From Methanosarcinaceae archaeon (lineage in GTDB: Archaea; Halobacteriota; Methanosarcinia; Methanosarcinales; Methanosarcinaceae): a DNA stretch of 10,831 bases. Where the stretch lies: contig JAUVET010000026.1 in the NCBI GenBank assembly GCA_030594665.1, positions 1-10,831 of the forward strand, written 5' to 3'. Shown piece by piece: positions 1-5,971 of the stretch (within the stretch, counting starts at the first letter, position 1; each line of letters starts with the position of its first letter). Both the position numbers and the translations under genes were made by a program. The notes under the pieces are model-generated. The model saw only the letters and a program-made list of their open reading frames with translations, ran no database searches and was not told where the DNA came from.

Positions 1-133
1 CGTTGATAGTTGTGTTATGACGCAGGCGATTTAACGAGTTAATTATAAAAACGGTGCTACCGCACGCGCGCAGCGCGTCATATTCCCACACCACTGGCGC
101 AAATGATATGGACTTTTCCGCGGCATTTCAACC

Positions 134-192
134 GAGAAAAATCTCCCTCCGGTCGATTTAACTCGGACTATATGTTTATAAAATATATACTA
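134..192 (+). repeat. Dispersed AT-rich repeat, copy A
   Basis: This 59-base element starts with GAGAAAAATCTCC, an inverted repeat (GAGA with TCTC), then CTCCGGTCGATTTAACTCGG and an AT-rich tail ending TTTATAAAATATATACTA. It matches, in opposite orientation, the element at 7573-7629: by eye about 53 of 57 aligned bases agree, with one 2-base gap. A diverged copy follows immediately at 194. No coding potential is seen. Two copies about 7.4 kb apart in opposite orientation suggest a genome-wide short repeat family rather than a local duplication. Function is unknown. Confidence 0.85.
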
Positions 193-193
193 C

Positions 194-254
194 GAGAAAA
201 TCCTCGCTATGTTCGGATTAACTCTGACTATATATTTTTATAAATTATATACTA
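194..254 (+). repeat. Dispersed AT-rich repeat, diverged copy B
   Basis: This copy begins one base after copy A, in the same orientation. It keeps the GAGAAAATC opening, a GATTAACTCTGACTATAT core and an AT-rich tail ending TATATACTA, but the central CCGGTCGA segment has changed. It is clearly related to copies A and C but much more divergent than they are from each other, so the A/B tandem is probably older than the A/C relationship, or B is under less constraint. Confidence 0.7.
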
Positions 255-542
255 TTATAAAACAAACATATCACAATGCAGCATAGCGTTTTTATATACA
301 AATGTTATTGCAAATATTTATATTTTTATAACTTCCTCGATAATTACATATATAATACAATTCTAGTCAATTCGACCGATATGTAGAGTGGCTGAAAGAC
401 GCCAAATAAAGTATGGTCAAAGCAGCACAAGGAGTTCATTGACAGTGCATACCAGATTCGAAATATTCAAAAGTAACCAATTCTTCACTATCAATTAGAA
501 AGATTGATATGTACTTAAAACCGTTTTGATTTTCCTTCACTT

Positions 543-580
543 CAAATTTCAAATTTACATTTATTAATTTACATTTATTA
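543..580 (+). repeat. Short tandem repeats before mcm
   Basis: Two perfect 14-base copies of ATTTACATTTATTA lie head to tail at 553-566 and 567-580. They are preceded by two 7-base copies of CAAATTT at 543-549 and 550-556. The last bases (about 575-587, TTTATTAATATTA) sit 24-36 bases before the mcm ATG, where an archaeal TATA box would be for a transcript with no or a very short leader. The repeats therefore overlap or adjoin the likely core promoter and could be operator sites or slippage products. Confidence 0.6.
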
Positions 581-610
581 ATATTACAATATCACAACTT
601 TGAGAATACC

Positions 611-2704
611 ATGGCAGACGGAAAATGGGATGAAAAATTTAAAACGTTTTTAAAACAATACTATTGGGATGACATACTCCAGCTTGGAAATGAGTACCCG
701 GACCAGCGTAGCATAGTTGTTGATTTTTCTGACCTTGAGATATTTAACCGTGAACTTGCAGACGAACTACTTGAACATCCGGATGAGGTAATACCTTCTG
801 CTGAAAATGCACTCCGGCAGATCGACCTGCCGATCGATAAAACACTTGATGATGCACATGTACAGTTCATAAAAGTACCAAACAAGATTCCCATTCGGGA
901 TATTCGGAGCAAGAACCTTTTGAAATTCATTGCAATTGAGGGAATGGTACGCAAAGCTACAGAAGTGCGACCAAAGATCACAGATGCCGCTTTTTTATGC
1001 ATGCGATGCGAAAACGTCACACACAGACTACAGACAGAAAGTAAGTTCGATGAACCAAAATTCTGTGAAAACGAAACATGTGGTAAGGGTGGTCCTTTTA
1101 AGATACTTATCGATCAATCCACATTTCTTGATTCCCAGAAACTTCAGGTACAGGAATCTCCCGAGAACCTCAAAGGCGGAACACAGCCGCAAAGTCTGGA
1201 CATTGATGTTGATGATGACCTTGCAGGTTATTCCACACCCGGATCCAGGGTAATAATAAACGGCGTACTACGATCGCACCAGCGGACACTGCGTGAAGGA
1301 AAATCCACGACCTACGACCTTGTACTGCATGCCAATTCAATCGAATATATTGATATTGAATTTGACGAACTTGAGATCTCACCCGAAGATGAAGAAGAGA
1401 TCCTTAAACTCAGCAGTGACCCTGAAATTTACAATAATATAATAAAATCAGTTGCACCATCTATCTATGGGTACGAGGACATCAAAGAAGCCCTTGCACT
1501 TCAAATATTTTCAGGCGTTCCGAAGAACCTGCCTGATGGTTCAAGAGTGCGCGGTGATATCCACATTCTCCTTGTTGGGGATCCGGGCATAGCAAAAAGC
1601 CAGTTGCTGCGTTATGTGGTCAAACTCGCACCGCGCGGTGTGTTTGCATCAGGTAAGAGTGCATCATCAAGTGGCCTGACCGCTGCGGCTGTGAAAGACG
1701 ATCTCGGGGACGGGCGCTGGACACTTGAAGCAGGTGCACTTGTCATGGCTGACATGGGTATTGCCGCAATTGACGAGATGGATAAAATGCGCACAGAGGA
1801 CAGAAGCGCACTTCACGAAGCAATGGAACAGCAAACAATAAGCGTTGCAAAAGCAGGCATCATCGCCACATTAAAATCAAGATGTGCACTGCTTGGTGCC
1901 GCGAATCCAAAATACGGACGATTTGACCGCTACGAAGGTATCGCGCAGCAGATCAATATGCCACCGGCACTGTTGTCAAGGTTCGACCTGATCTTTGTAT
2001 TACTGGATACGCCTGATGAAATAAGGGATATGAAGATCGCACAGCATATTTTAAAAGCACATCATGCCGGTGAAATGTCAGAACAGAGGATAAATCTCCC
2101 TACTACAATGATCACACAGAAAGATGTGGATTCACGGATGGTAATAATACTTCCAATAATTGATCCTGACATAATGCAAAAGTATGTGGCATACGCCCGC
2201 AAAAATGTGTACCCCATAATGGAAACGGAAGCTTATGAACACCTTCTCAATTTCTACATGGGTCTTCGTAAAATGGGAGAGGGTAAAGACGCACCGATAC
2301 CTGTAACTGCGAGGCAACTCGAAGCGCTTGTAAGACTTACAGAAGCAAGTGCACGTGTAAGGCTTAGTAATGTCGCGACCATCGATGATGCAAGACGGAC
2401 AACCCAGATAGTACATTCGTGCCTAAAGCAGGTTGGAGTAGATCCTGACACAGGTGCATTTGATGTCGATGTACTAACAACAGGTACAAGCAAGAGCCAG
2501 CGTGACAAGATAAAAATAATGAAAGATATAATTCGACAGGTCGGTGATCGTCATGCAGGCGGCAAAGCGCCGCTTGAAGAGATATACAATGAAGCTGAAG
2601 CCGAACAGATCGACAGGGGACATGCCGAGGAACTGATTTCAAAGATGCGGCGCACAGGGGACGTACTGTCACCTGATAATGCTCACCTGAGGTTGATCAA
2701 ATAG
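611..2704 (+). CDS. mcm: Replicative DNA helicase MCM
   Basis: This 697-residue protein is an archaeal MCM, the homohexameric 3'-5' helicase that unwinds DNA at replication forks. Visible domains in order: N-terminal helical domain; a zinc-binding site with C130, C133, C152 and C157; OB-fold to about residue 250; AAA+ core with Walker A GDPGIAKS (323-330), Walker B IAAIDE (384-389), sensor 1 AANP (N432), arginine finger LLSRFD (R457) and sensor 2 R568 in VTARQLE; then a C-terminal winged-helix region (about 625-697). The length is normal and no key residue is missing. The ATG at 611 is preferred because the product then has a complete N-terminal domain. No good Shine-Dalgarno precedes it, so a leaderless or short-leader transcript is likely. 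DUF424 follows 14 bases after the stop, suggesting an operon. Confidence 0.97.
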   Translation: MADGKWDEKFKTFLKQYYWDDILQLGNEYPDQRSIVVDFSDLEIFNRELADELLEHPDEVIPSAENALRQIDLPIDKTLDDAHVQFIKVPNKIPIRDIRSKNLLKFIAIEGMVRKATEVRPKITDAAFLCMRCENVTHRLQTESKFDEPKFCENETCGKGGPFKILIDQSTFLDSQKLQVQESPENLKGGTQPQSLDIDVDDDLAGYSTPGSRVIINGVLRSHQRTLREGKSTTYDLVLHANSIEYIDIEFDELEISPEDEEEILKLSSDPEIYNNIIKSVAPSIYGYEDIKEALALQIFSGVPKNLPDGSRVRGDIHILLVGDPGIAKSQLLRYVVKLAPRGVFASGKSASSSGLTAAAVKDDLGDGRWTLEAGALVMADMGIAAIDEMDKMRTEDRSALHEAMEQQTISVAKAGIIATLKSRCALLGAANPKYGRFDRYEGIAQQINMPPALLSRFDLIFVLLDTPDEIRDMKIAQHILKAHHAGEMSEQRINLPTTMITQKDVDSRMVIILPIIDPDIMQKYVAYARKNVYPIMETEAYEHLLNFYMGLRKMGEGKDAPIPVTARQLEALVRLTEASARVRLSNVATIDDARRTTQIVHSCLKQVGVDPDTGAFDVDVLTTGTSKSQRDKIKIMKDIIRQVGDRHAGGKAPLEEIYNEAEAEQIDRGHAEELISKMRRTGDVLSPDNAHLRLIK

Positions 2705-2710
2705 GGAGGA
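2704..2710 (+). promoter_or_regulatory. Ribosome binding site of the DUF424 gene
   Basis: GGGAGGA overlaps the last base of the mcm stop codon and lies 8 bases before the ATG at 2719. It is a strong match to the archaeal anti-Shine-Dalgarno and fixes the start of the downstream gene. Its position at the mcm stop supports co-translation from one transcript. Confidence 0.8.
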
Positions 2711-2718
2711 TACATAAC

Positions 2719-3009
2719 ATGTACCTGAAAATTCACCAATCCGGAGCCGAGATCATAGTTGCCGCGTGTGACAAAGGTATACTTGGGAAAAAGCTTAAAC
2801 ATGGTAATGTCAATGTGGAGATATCAGAAAGCTTCTATAAGGGTGACATTGCATCTGAAGAACAGGTGATCGCAGCTCTGGTAAATACCAGGACCGCAAA
2901 CCTTTTCGGTGAAAGGACTGTTGCATGCGCTATAAAATGTGGTGCAGTTGATCCTGAATGTGTAGTGATTATCAGTGGTGTGCCACATGCACAGATATTC
3001 CATATTTAA
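2719..3009 (+). CDS. DUF424 family protein
   Basis: This 96-residue archaeal protein is of the DUF424 family (COG2412), whose biochemical role is not known to me. Family-like features are the N-terminal MYLKIHQSG opening, the NLFGE segment (61-65), the C-containing stretch AIKCGAVDPEC (71-81) and the C-terminal SGVPHAQIF. Four cysteines (17, 70, 74, 81) are present but the spacing does not make an obvious metal site. There is no signal peptide or membrane segment, so it should be cytoplasmic. The start is set by the strong GGGAGGA site. It sits directly behind mcm and is probably co-transcribed with it; I infer only that its dose is tied to a replication gene, not that it acts in replication. 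Confidence 0.88.
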   Translation: MYLKIHQSGAEIIVAACDKGILGKKLKHGNVNVEISESFYKGDIASEEQVIAALVNTRTANLFGERTVACAIKCGAVDPECVVIISGVPHAQIFHI

Positions 3010-3045
3010 GTTAATGATTAAGATTAATTGAATTTCAAATTATAG

Positions 3046-3086
3046 ATCATAAATTATATATCATAAATTATAAGTTATAATTATAA
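3046..3086. repeat. AT-rich tandem repeat and palindrome upstream of coiled-coil operon
   Basis: Two 14-base units beginning ATCATAAATTATA lie in tandem at 3046-3059 and 3060-3073, differing only at the last base. A perfect 12-base palindrome TTATAATTATAA follows at 3075-3086. The arrangement (two 14-base AT-rich tandem units just before a gene) resembles the one upstream of mcm, although the sequences differ. It could be a regulator site or simply low-complexity AT DNA. Confidence 0.5.
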
Positions 3087-3100
3087 ATTGTAAAGTGTGA

Positions 3101-3117
3101 ATTTATATAAATGGTGG
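3101..3117 (+). promoter_or_regulatory. Possible TATA box and ribosome binding site for coiled-coil operon
   Basis: ATTTATATAA at 3101-3110 resembles an archaeal TATA box, and GGTGG at 3113-3117 lies 8 bases before the GTG start at 3126. The two are too close for both to serve the same start: a TATA box at 3101 would put the transcript start at or past the GTG. Either the GGTGG is the ribosome site and an upstream AT box (around 3055-3070) is the promoter, or the message is leaderless. The GGTGG reading fits better with the GTG start. Confidence 0.4.
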
Positions 3118-3125
3118 TTAAATAA

Positions 3126-4313
3126 GTGACGGGCGAAAATGTAGGGATACGTACTCTTGAAAGAAAAGACCTGATAGCCGGTGTGATTGCAAAACACAAG
3201 CGGTTTACGGAGGAATATACGGGTGAATTTAAAGAACTTGATGAGAAAGTGAAATCATTGAACGAACAAGCCGATTCCGCAAATGCGAACAAGGAATCAG
3301 TTATTGAGCGCTTTGATGTACTAAAAGAAAAACGCCAGCAATTGTATCATCAGGCAGAGAACCTTCTTGGTGATTTCTTTTCATTTGATGATATTGCAGC
3401 GGATGACAACAAACTCATTCATTCCATCAATGACGGGATCGTAAAAATAAAGCCATCTACAACGCTTGCAGATGAAAAGCAGATAGTTGATGAGACCTTA
3501 AATAAACTCTCACAATTTTCATCCTCTAAAGAATATGTTAAAAAACTTATTTTACAGGTTAAAGCAAGAATTGACGAAGCCCTTGCTTCAAGTGTTGAAC
3601 TTAACTCAATTACAGGGTCTGATAAGGATTTCAGTGATTCGTTCATTAAGTTGAATTTAGAACTGAAAGAGGTATTACCACGTCATGGCTGGCTTAAAAG
3701 TCGAATTGAAAGTCACAGCAAAGGACTTAAGTATTGGGAAGACACAGCCGATGTAAAAGCCGTTACAGTGGACGAAACCGTTACAGTGGACGAAACCGTT
3801 ACAGTGGACGAGGCCGTTGCAGTGGACGAGGCCGTTGCAGTGGACGAGGCTGTTGCAGTGGACGAAACCGTTACAGTGGACGAAACCGTTACAGTGGACG
3901 AAGCCGTTACAGTGGATGAGGCCGTTACAGTGGACGAAACCGTTACAGTGGACGAAGCCGTTACAGTGGACGAAGCCGTTACAGTGGATGAGGCCGTTGC
4001 AGTGGACGAAGCCGTCACAGTAGACGAAGCCGTTACAGTAGACGAAGCCGTTACAGTGGACGAAACCGTTACAGTGGACGAAACCGTTACAGTGGACGAA
4101 ACCGTTACAGTGGACGAGGCCGTTACAGTGGACGAAACCGTTACAGTGGACGAAGCCGTTACAGTGGATGAGGCCGTTGCAGTGGACGAAGCCGTCACAG
4201 TAGACGAAGCCGTTACAGTAGACGAAGCCGTTACAGTGGACGAGGCTGTTACAGTAGACGAAACCGTTACAGTGGACGAGGCTGTTAAACAGGACAAGGT
4301 GGTGGAATCATGA
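3126..4313 (+). CDS. Coiled-coil protein with 29-unit acidic hexapeptide tail
   Basis: This 395-residue protein has two parts. Residues 1-213 are charged, helical and coiled-coil-like (runs of E, K, L and Q), with no signal peptide or membrane segment. Residues 214-387 are 29 perfect-length tandem copies of the hexapeptide [TA]VDE[TA]V, giving about 58 acidic side chains, followed by KQDKVVES. The start is GTG at 3126, preceded by GGTGG. Its stop overlaps the next start as ATGA (4310-4313), so the next protein is translationally coupled and probably a partner. Such coiled-coil genes are sometimes mislabelled as phosphoserine phosphatases; no phosphatase motif (DxDxT) is seen. The role is unknown; a structural or scaffold role is inference from the coiled coil only. 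The tail is the odd feature: its length can change in 6-residue steps without frameshift. Confidence 0.88.
   Translation: MTGENVGIRTLERKDLIAGVIAKHKRFTEEYTGEFKELDEKVKSLNEQADSANANKESVIERFDVLKEKRQQLYHQAENLLGDFFSFDDIAADDNKLIHSINDGIVKIKPSTTLADEKQIVDETLNKLSQFSSSKEYVKKLILQVKARIDEALASSVELNSITGSDKDFSDSFIKLNLELKEVLPRHGWLKSRIESHSKGLKYWEDTADVKAVTVDETVTVDETVTVDEAVAVDEAVAVDEAVAVDETVTVDETVTVDEAVTVDEAVTVDETVTVDEAVTVDEAVTVDEAVAVDEAVTVDEAVTVDEAVTVDETVTVDETVTVDETVTVDEAVTVDETVTVDEAVTVDEAVAVDEAVTVDEAVTVDEAVTVDEAVTVDETVTVDEAVKQDKVVES
3765..4286 (+). repeat. 18-bp coding minisatellite, 29 units
   Basis: There are twenty-nine head-to-tail 18-base units of the type ACAGTGGACGAARCCGTT (R is A or G), exactly 522 bases with no length change. 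Each encodes [TA]VDE[TA]V. Variation is limited to a few positions: ACA/GCA, GTG/GTA, GAC/GAT, GAA/GAG, ACC/GCC/GCT, GTT/GTC. Positions 3958-4063 and 4138-4243 are identical over 106 bases at an offset of 180 bases (10 units), so units 12-16 recur exactly as units 22-26. This shows a block duplication on top of single-unit expansion. Many changes between units are synonymous, which suggests purifying selection on VDE. Confidence 0.97.
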
Positions 4314-5227
4314 CTGATGTTTCACAAATGACAGAGCGGGAGTTAAAGGAGAAGGTCAATGGGACCAGGACCCAGATCGACCAAAATGAAAGGTCTTTGA
4401 AATCGATTTTCAGGGAATTGAAATTGCACCGTACAGATACCACTGACCTGAAAGAGAAACGAGATGCCCTCAACTCGCAGGTGAAGGAACTTGTTCCAAA
4501 AGCACGCGACCACAAGTTAAAACGTGATGAGGCAAATAAAAAGATCGCTGATCTGAAAACAGAACGAAGCGGCATACAATCAGCGACACAAAAAGTGGTT
4601 AATGAAATATCCCAGATGAAATCAAAACGGGATGACCTTAACAAACTGTCAAAGGGTAGTGTTGAATCATTGTCAAAAGCCTATGCTGAGGAGCTTGATA
4701 AATTGTTGAATGCCGACATTCCGCTCAAACATGAGATCGATATTATTGAGAGATTGACCCAGCTTGAGGAACGACTTGGTGCTGCATTTAGTGCAAATGA
4801 GGTTCACCAGAAGATCATCGGATCATATGAAAGTTCAAAAGGCATATATGACTCAGGTGACAATGTGAGTGAACAGATACGAACGCTTGCAAAGGATTCA
4901 CAAACACATCATCTTGAAATGCTTGAGTTTTACAAAACCATTGATAAACTTCGAAAAGAAGCCGATATGTACCATGCACAGATCAGGGAGAAATATTCTG
5001 CTTCCGCTCCACTACGGGCAAAGATCGATCCTTTGAAAGCAAAGATCGAACAACTTCGTGAAGAGCTAAATACATACCTTGATAGATCAAAGGAAATACA
5101 ACTTGTAAAGGACGAGAAAAAGCAGGATGAGCAACATGTTGTTGCAAAGGAGAAACTTAAGAAGACAGGACGTTTAAGTCTTCAGGACCTGAAGGTTTTG
5201 ATGGATAAAGGAGATATCAAATTCTAG
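4310..5227 (+). CDS. Coiled-coil protein, COG1340 type
   Basis: This 305-residue cytoplasmic protein is predicted to be almost entirely helical. A long charged coiled coil covers about residues 1-120, there is a less regular middle (about 120-190), and a second coiled-coil segment covers about 200-280. It ends in a short conserved-looking tail with LSLQDLKVLMDKG. Composition and layout fit the archaeal COG1340 family of uncharacterised coiled-coil proteins, often misnamed phosphoserine phosphatase; no catalytic motif is visible. The ATG overlaps the upstream stop as ATGA, and GGTGGTGG at 4299-4306 serves as ribosome site inside the upstream gene. Tight coupling to the repeat-tailed coiled-coil protein suggests the two associate, perhaps as a heteromeric filament or scaffold; that is inference. 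Confidence 0.85.
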   Translation: MTDVSQMTERELKEKVNGTRTQIDQNERSLKSIFRELKLHRTDTTDLKEKRDALNSQVKELVPKARDHKLKRDEANKKIADLKTERSGIQSATQKVVNEISQMKSKRDDLNKLSKGSVESLSKAYAEELDKLLNADIPLKHEIDIIERLTQLEERLGAAFSANEVHQKIIGSYESSKGIYDSGDNVSEQIRTLAKDSQTHHLEMLEFYKTIDKLRKEADMYHAQIREKYSASAPLRAKIDPLKAKIEQLREELNTYLDRSKEIQLVKDEKKQDEQHVVAKEKLKKTGRLSLQDLKVLMDKGDIKF

Positions 5228-5310
5228 TTTGTTCGGTTTTTGTATTTGTACAACCTTTGTCAAGTTTCAAGTAAAGACACCAGCGTTCATGATGTCTACC
5301 ATCTTTTTTT
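5228..5310 (+). terminator. T-rich putative terminator of coiled-coil operon
   Basis: After the stop at 5227 there is T-rich DNA including TTCGGTTTTTG (about 5232-5242), then a run of seven T at 5304-5310. Poly-T tracts are the usual archaeal termination signal. No strong hairpin precedes them; a weak one (TCGAT, loop, ATCGA) lies after the second run at 5315-5329. The 141-base gap up to the convergent gene at 5369 otherwise shows nothing recognisable. Confidence 0.4.
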
Positions 5311-5368
5311 CGAATCGATTTATGATCGACTCAGCCTCAAAATTAACGAATCAAATACTTTTAACAGC

Positions 5369-5956
5369 CTATCGGTTCTTTTTTTGCCGTACTTTAAAGA
5401 TTGCCGCAGCAGACATACACATGCATAACAACGCCACACCAAATCCACCGGTATTCCCTGTTACATCATCATTTGGTAAATTCGAATTGTTCACAGACCC
5501 ATTTGGATCGTCAACAATTCCATGACCTTGTGTCATATCAGGTTTTGGAAGTGTGGGGTCAAGATATTGATACACTGGCTTGAATGTAACAAGCCCACTA
5601 CCAGATCCGGAATAGATGGTATCCACAGTTATGTTGAATATCTTCTTTGAATTGCGGGTGTATTCAAAATATTCACCTTCGCGCATGATCGCATCATCCT
5701 CACTTTCACCATTCAGCAAAAGTCCCATCCATACTTTATCCCCACCCGGACTTGAACTTAAACCTTTGAAAACAAGTTCATACCCCTGATAGAACGACCA
5801 ACTGTCTCCTGTTGTGAGATACAGTCCACTGCCGTTTACCAATACATCGTTATCGTCTGATGCGCTTGCAGGGATCGATAAATATGTGAGTAAAACTATG
5901 AACACAAATGTAATTACAATTTTTTCAAAGATCCGTGTTCCCGTTTTGTTGTACAT
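5369..5956 (-). CDS. Small secreted membrane-anchored S-layer-domain protein
   Basis: This 195-residue protein has an N-terminal signal peptide (basic start, hydrophobic 13-29, likely cut after SA at about 32). One S-layer family domain of the DUF1608/PF07752 type follows at about residues 43-134; GDSWSFYQGYELVFKG, GDKVWMGLLLNGE, EGEYFEY and LVTFKPVYQY are the family-like blocks. After it come a Pro/Asn/Asp-rich linker (134-168) and a C-terminal hydrophobic anchor (171-187) followed by a basic tail. Sequons such as NGS at 152 suggest glycosylation. Full methanosarcinal S-layer proteins carry larger duplicated domains, so this is a short single-domain relative, perhaps an accessory envelope protein. 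The ATG at 5956 is preferred because GGGGA lies 4 bases upstream; a TTG at 5971 directly after the birA stop is the alternative. It is co-directional with birA and almost certainly co-transcribed. Confidence 0.82.
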   Translation of the reverse strand: MYNKTGTRIFEKIVITFVFIVLLTYLSIPASASDDNDVLVNGSGLYLTTGDSWSFYQGYELVFKGLSSSPGGDKVWMGLLLNGESEDDAIMREGEYFEYTRNSKKIFNITVDTIYSGSGSGLVTFKPVYQYLDPTLPKPDMTQGHGIVDDPNGSVNNSNLPNDDVTGNTGGFGVALLCMCMSAAAIFKVRQKKNR

Positions 5957-5971
5957 TAAATCCCCGATCAA

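Larger units (their letters stand above)
1..610. other. Long AT-rich non-coding region upstream of mcm
   Basis: No coding region can be supported in this 610-base stretch. It opens with a less AT-rich patch (about 55-130) that contains a small GC hairpin at 64-78 (arms ACGCGC and GCGCGT, loop GCA). It continues with a tandem pair of diverged AT-rich repeats (134-254), then very AT-rich DNA to about 360. A block of more balanced composition (about 362-500) has short open stretches broken by stops. It ends in short tandem repeats just before the mcm start. The length is unusual compared with the other gaps here (0 to 275 bases). It may hold the mcm promoter and regulatory sequence; an origin-proximal role is possible but no origin recognition box was recognised. 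Confidence 0.6.

Noticed and set aside
362..415. Possible C-terminal remnant of a gene (frame reading DRYVEWLKDAK then stop)
   Set aside because: The open stretch is only about 18 codons, is bounded by stops and matches no family I recognise. The local composition shift is noted but is not enough for a pseudogene.
1..610. Replication origin with origin recognition boxes
   Set aside because: I could not find repeated box-like motifs with the usual G-rich end, and no cdc6 gene is in view. Kept only as a low-interest question.
3713..4297. Long antisense open frame of 194 codons rich in Ser, Thr, Ala and Val
   Set aside because: It is the shadow of the 18-bp minisatellite: a repeat whose length is a multiple of three stays open in several frames. 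It has no ribosome site and lies wholly opposite a supported gene.
3126..5227. Annotation of the coiled-coil genes as phosphoserine phosphatase
   Set aside because: No HAD phosphatase motif such as DxDxT is visible; the proteins are coiled coils. The name is a known type of database carry-over.
5229..5525. Plus-strand open frame of 98 codons after the coiled-coil operon
   Set aside because: More than half lies opposite the S-layer-domain gene; it has no ribosome site and an atypical composition, with no recognisable domain.
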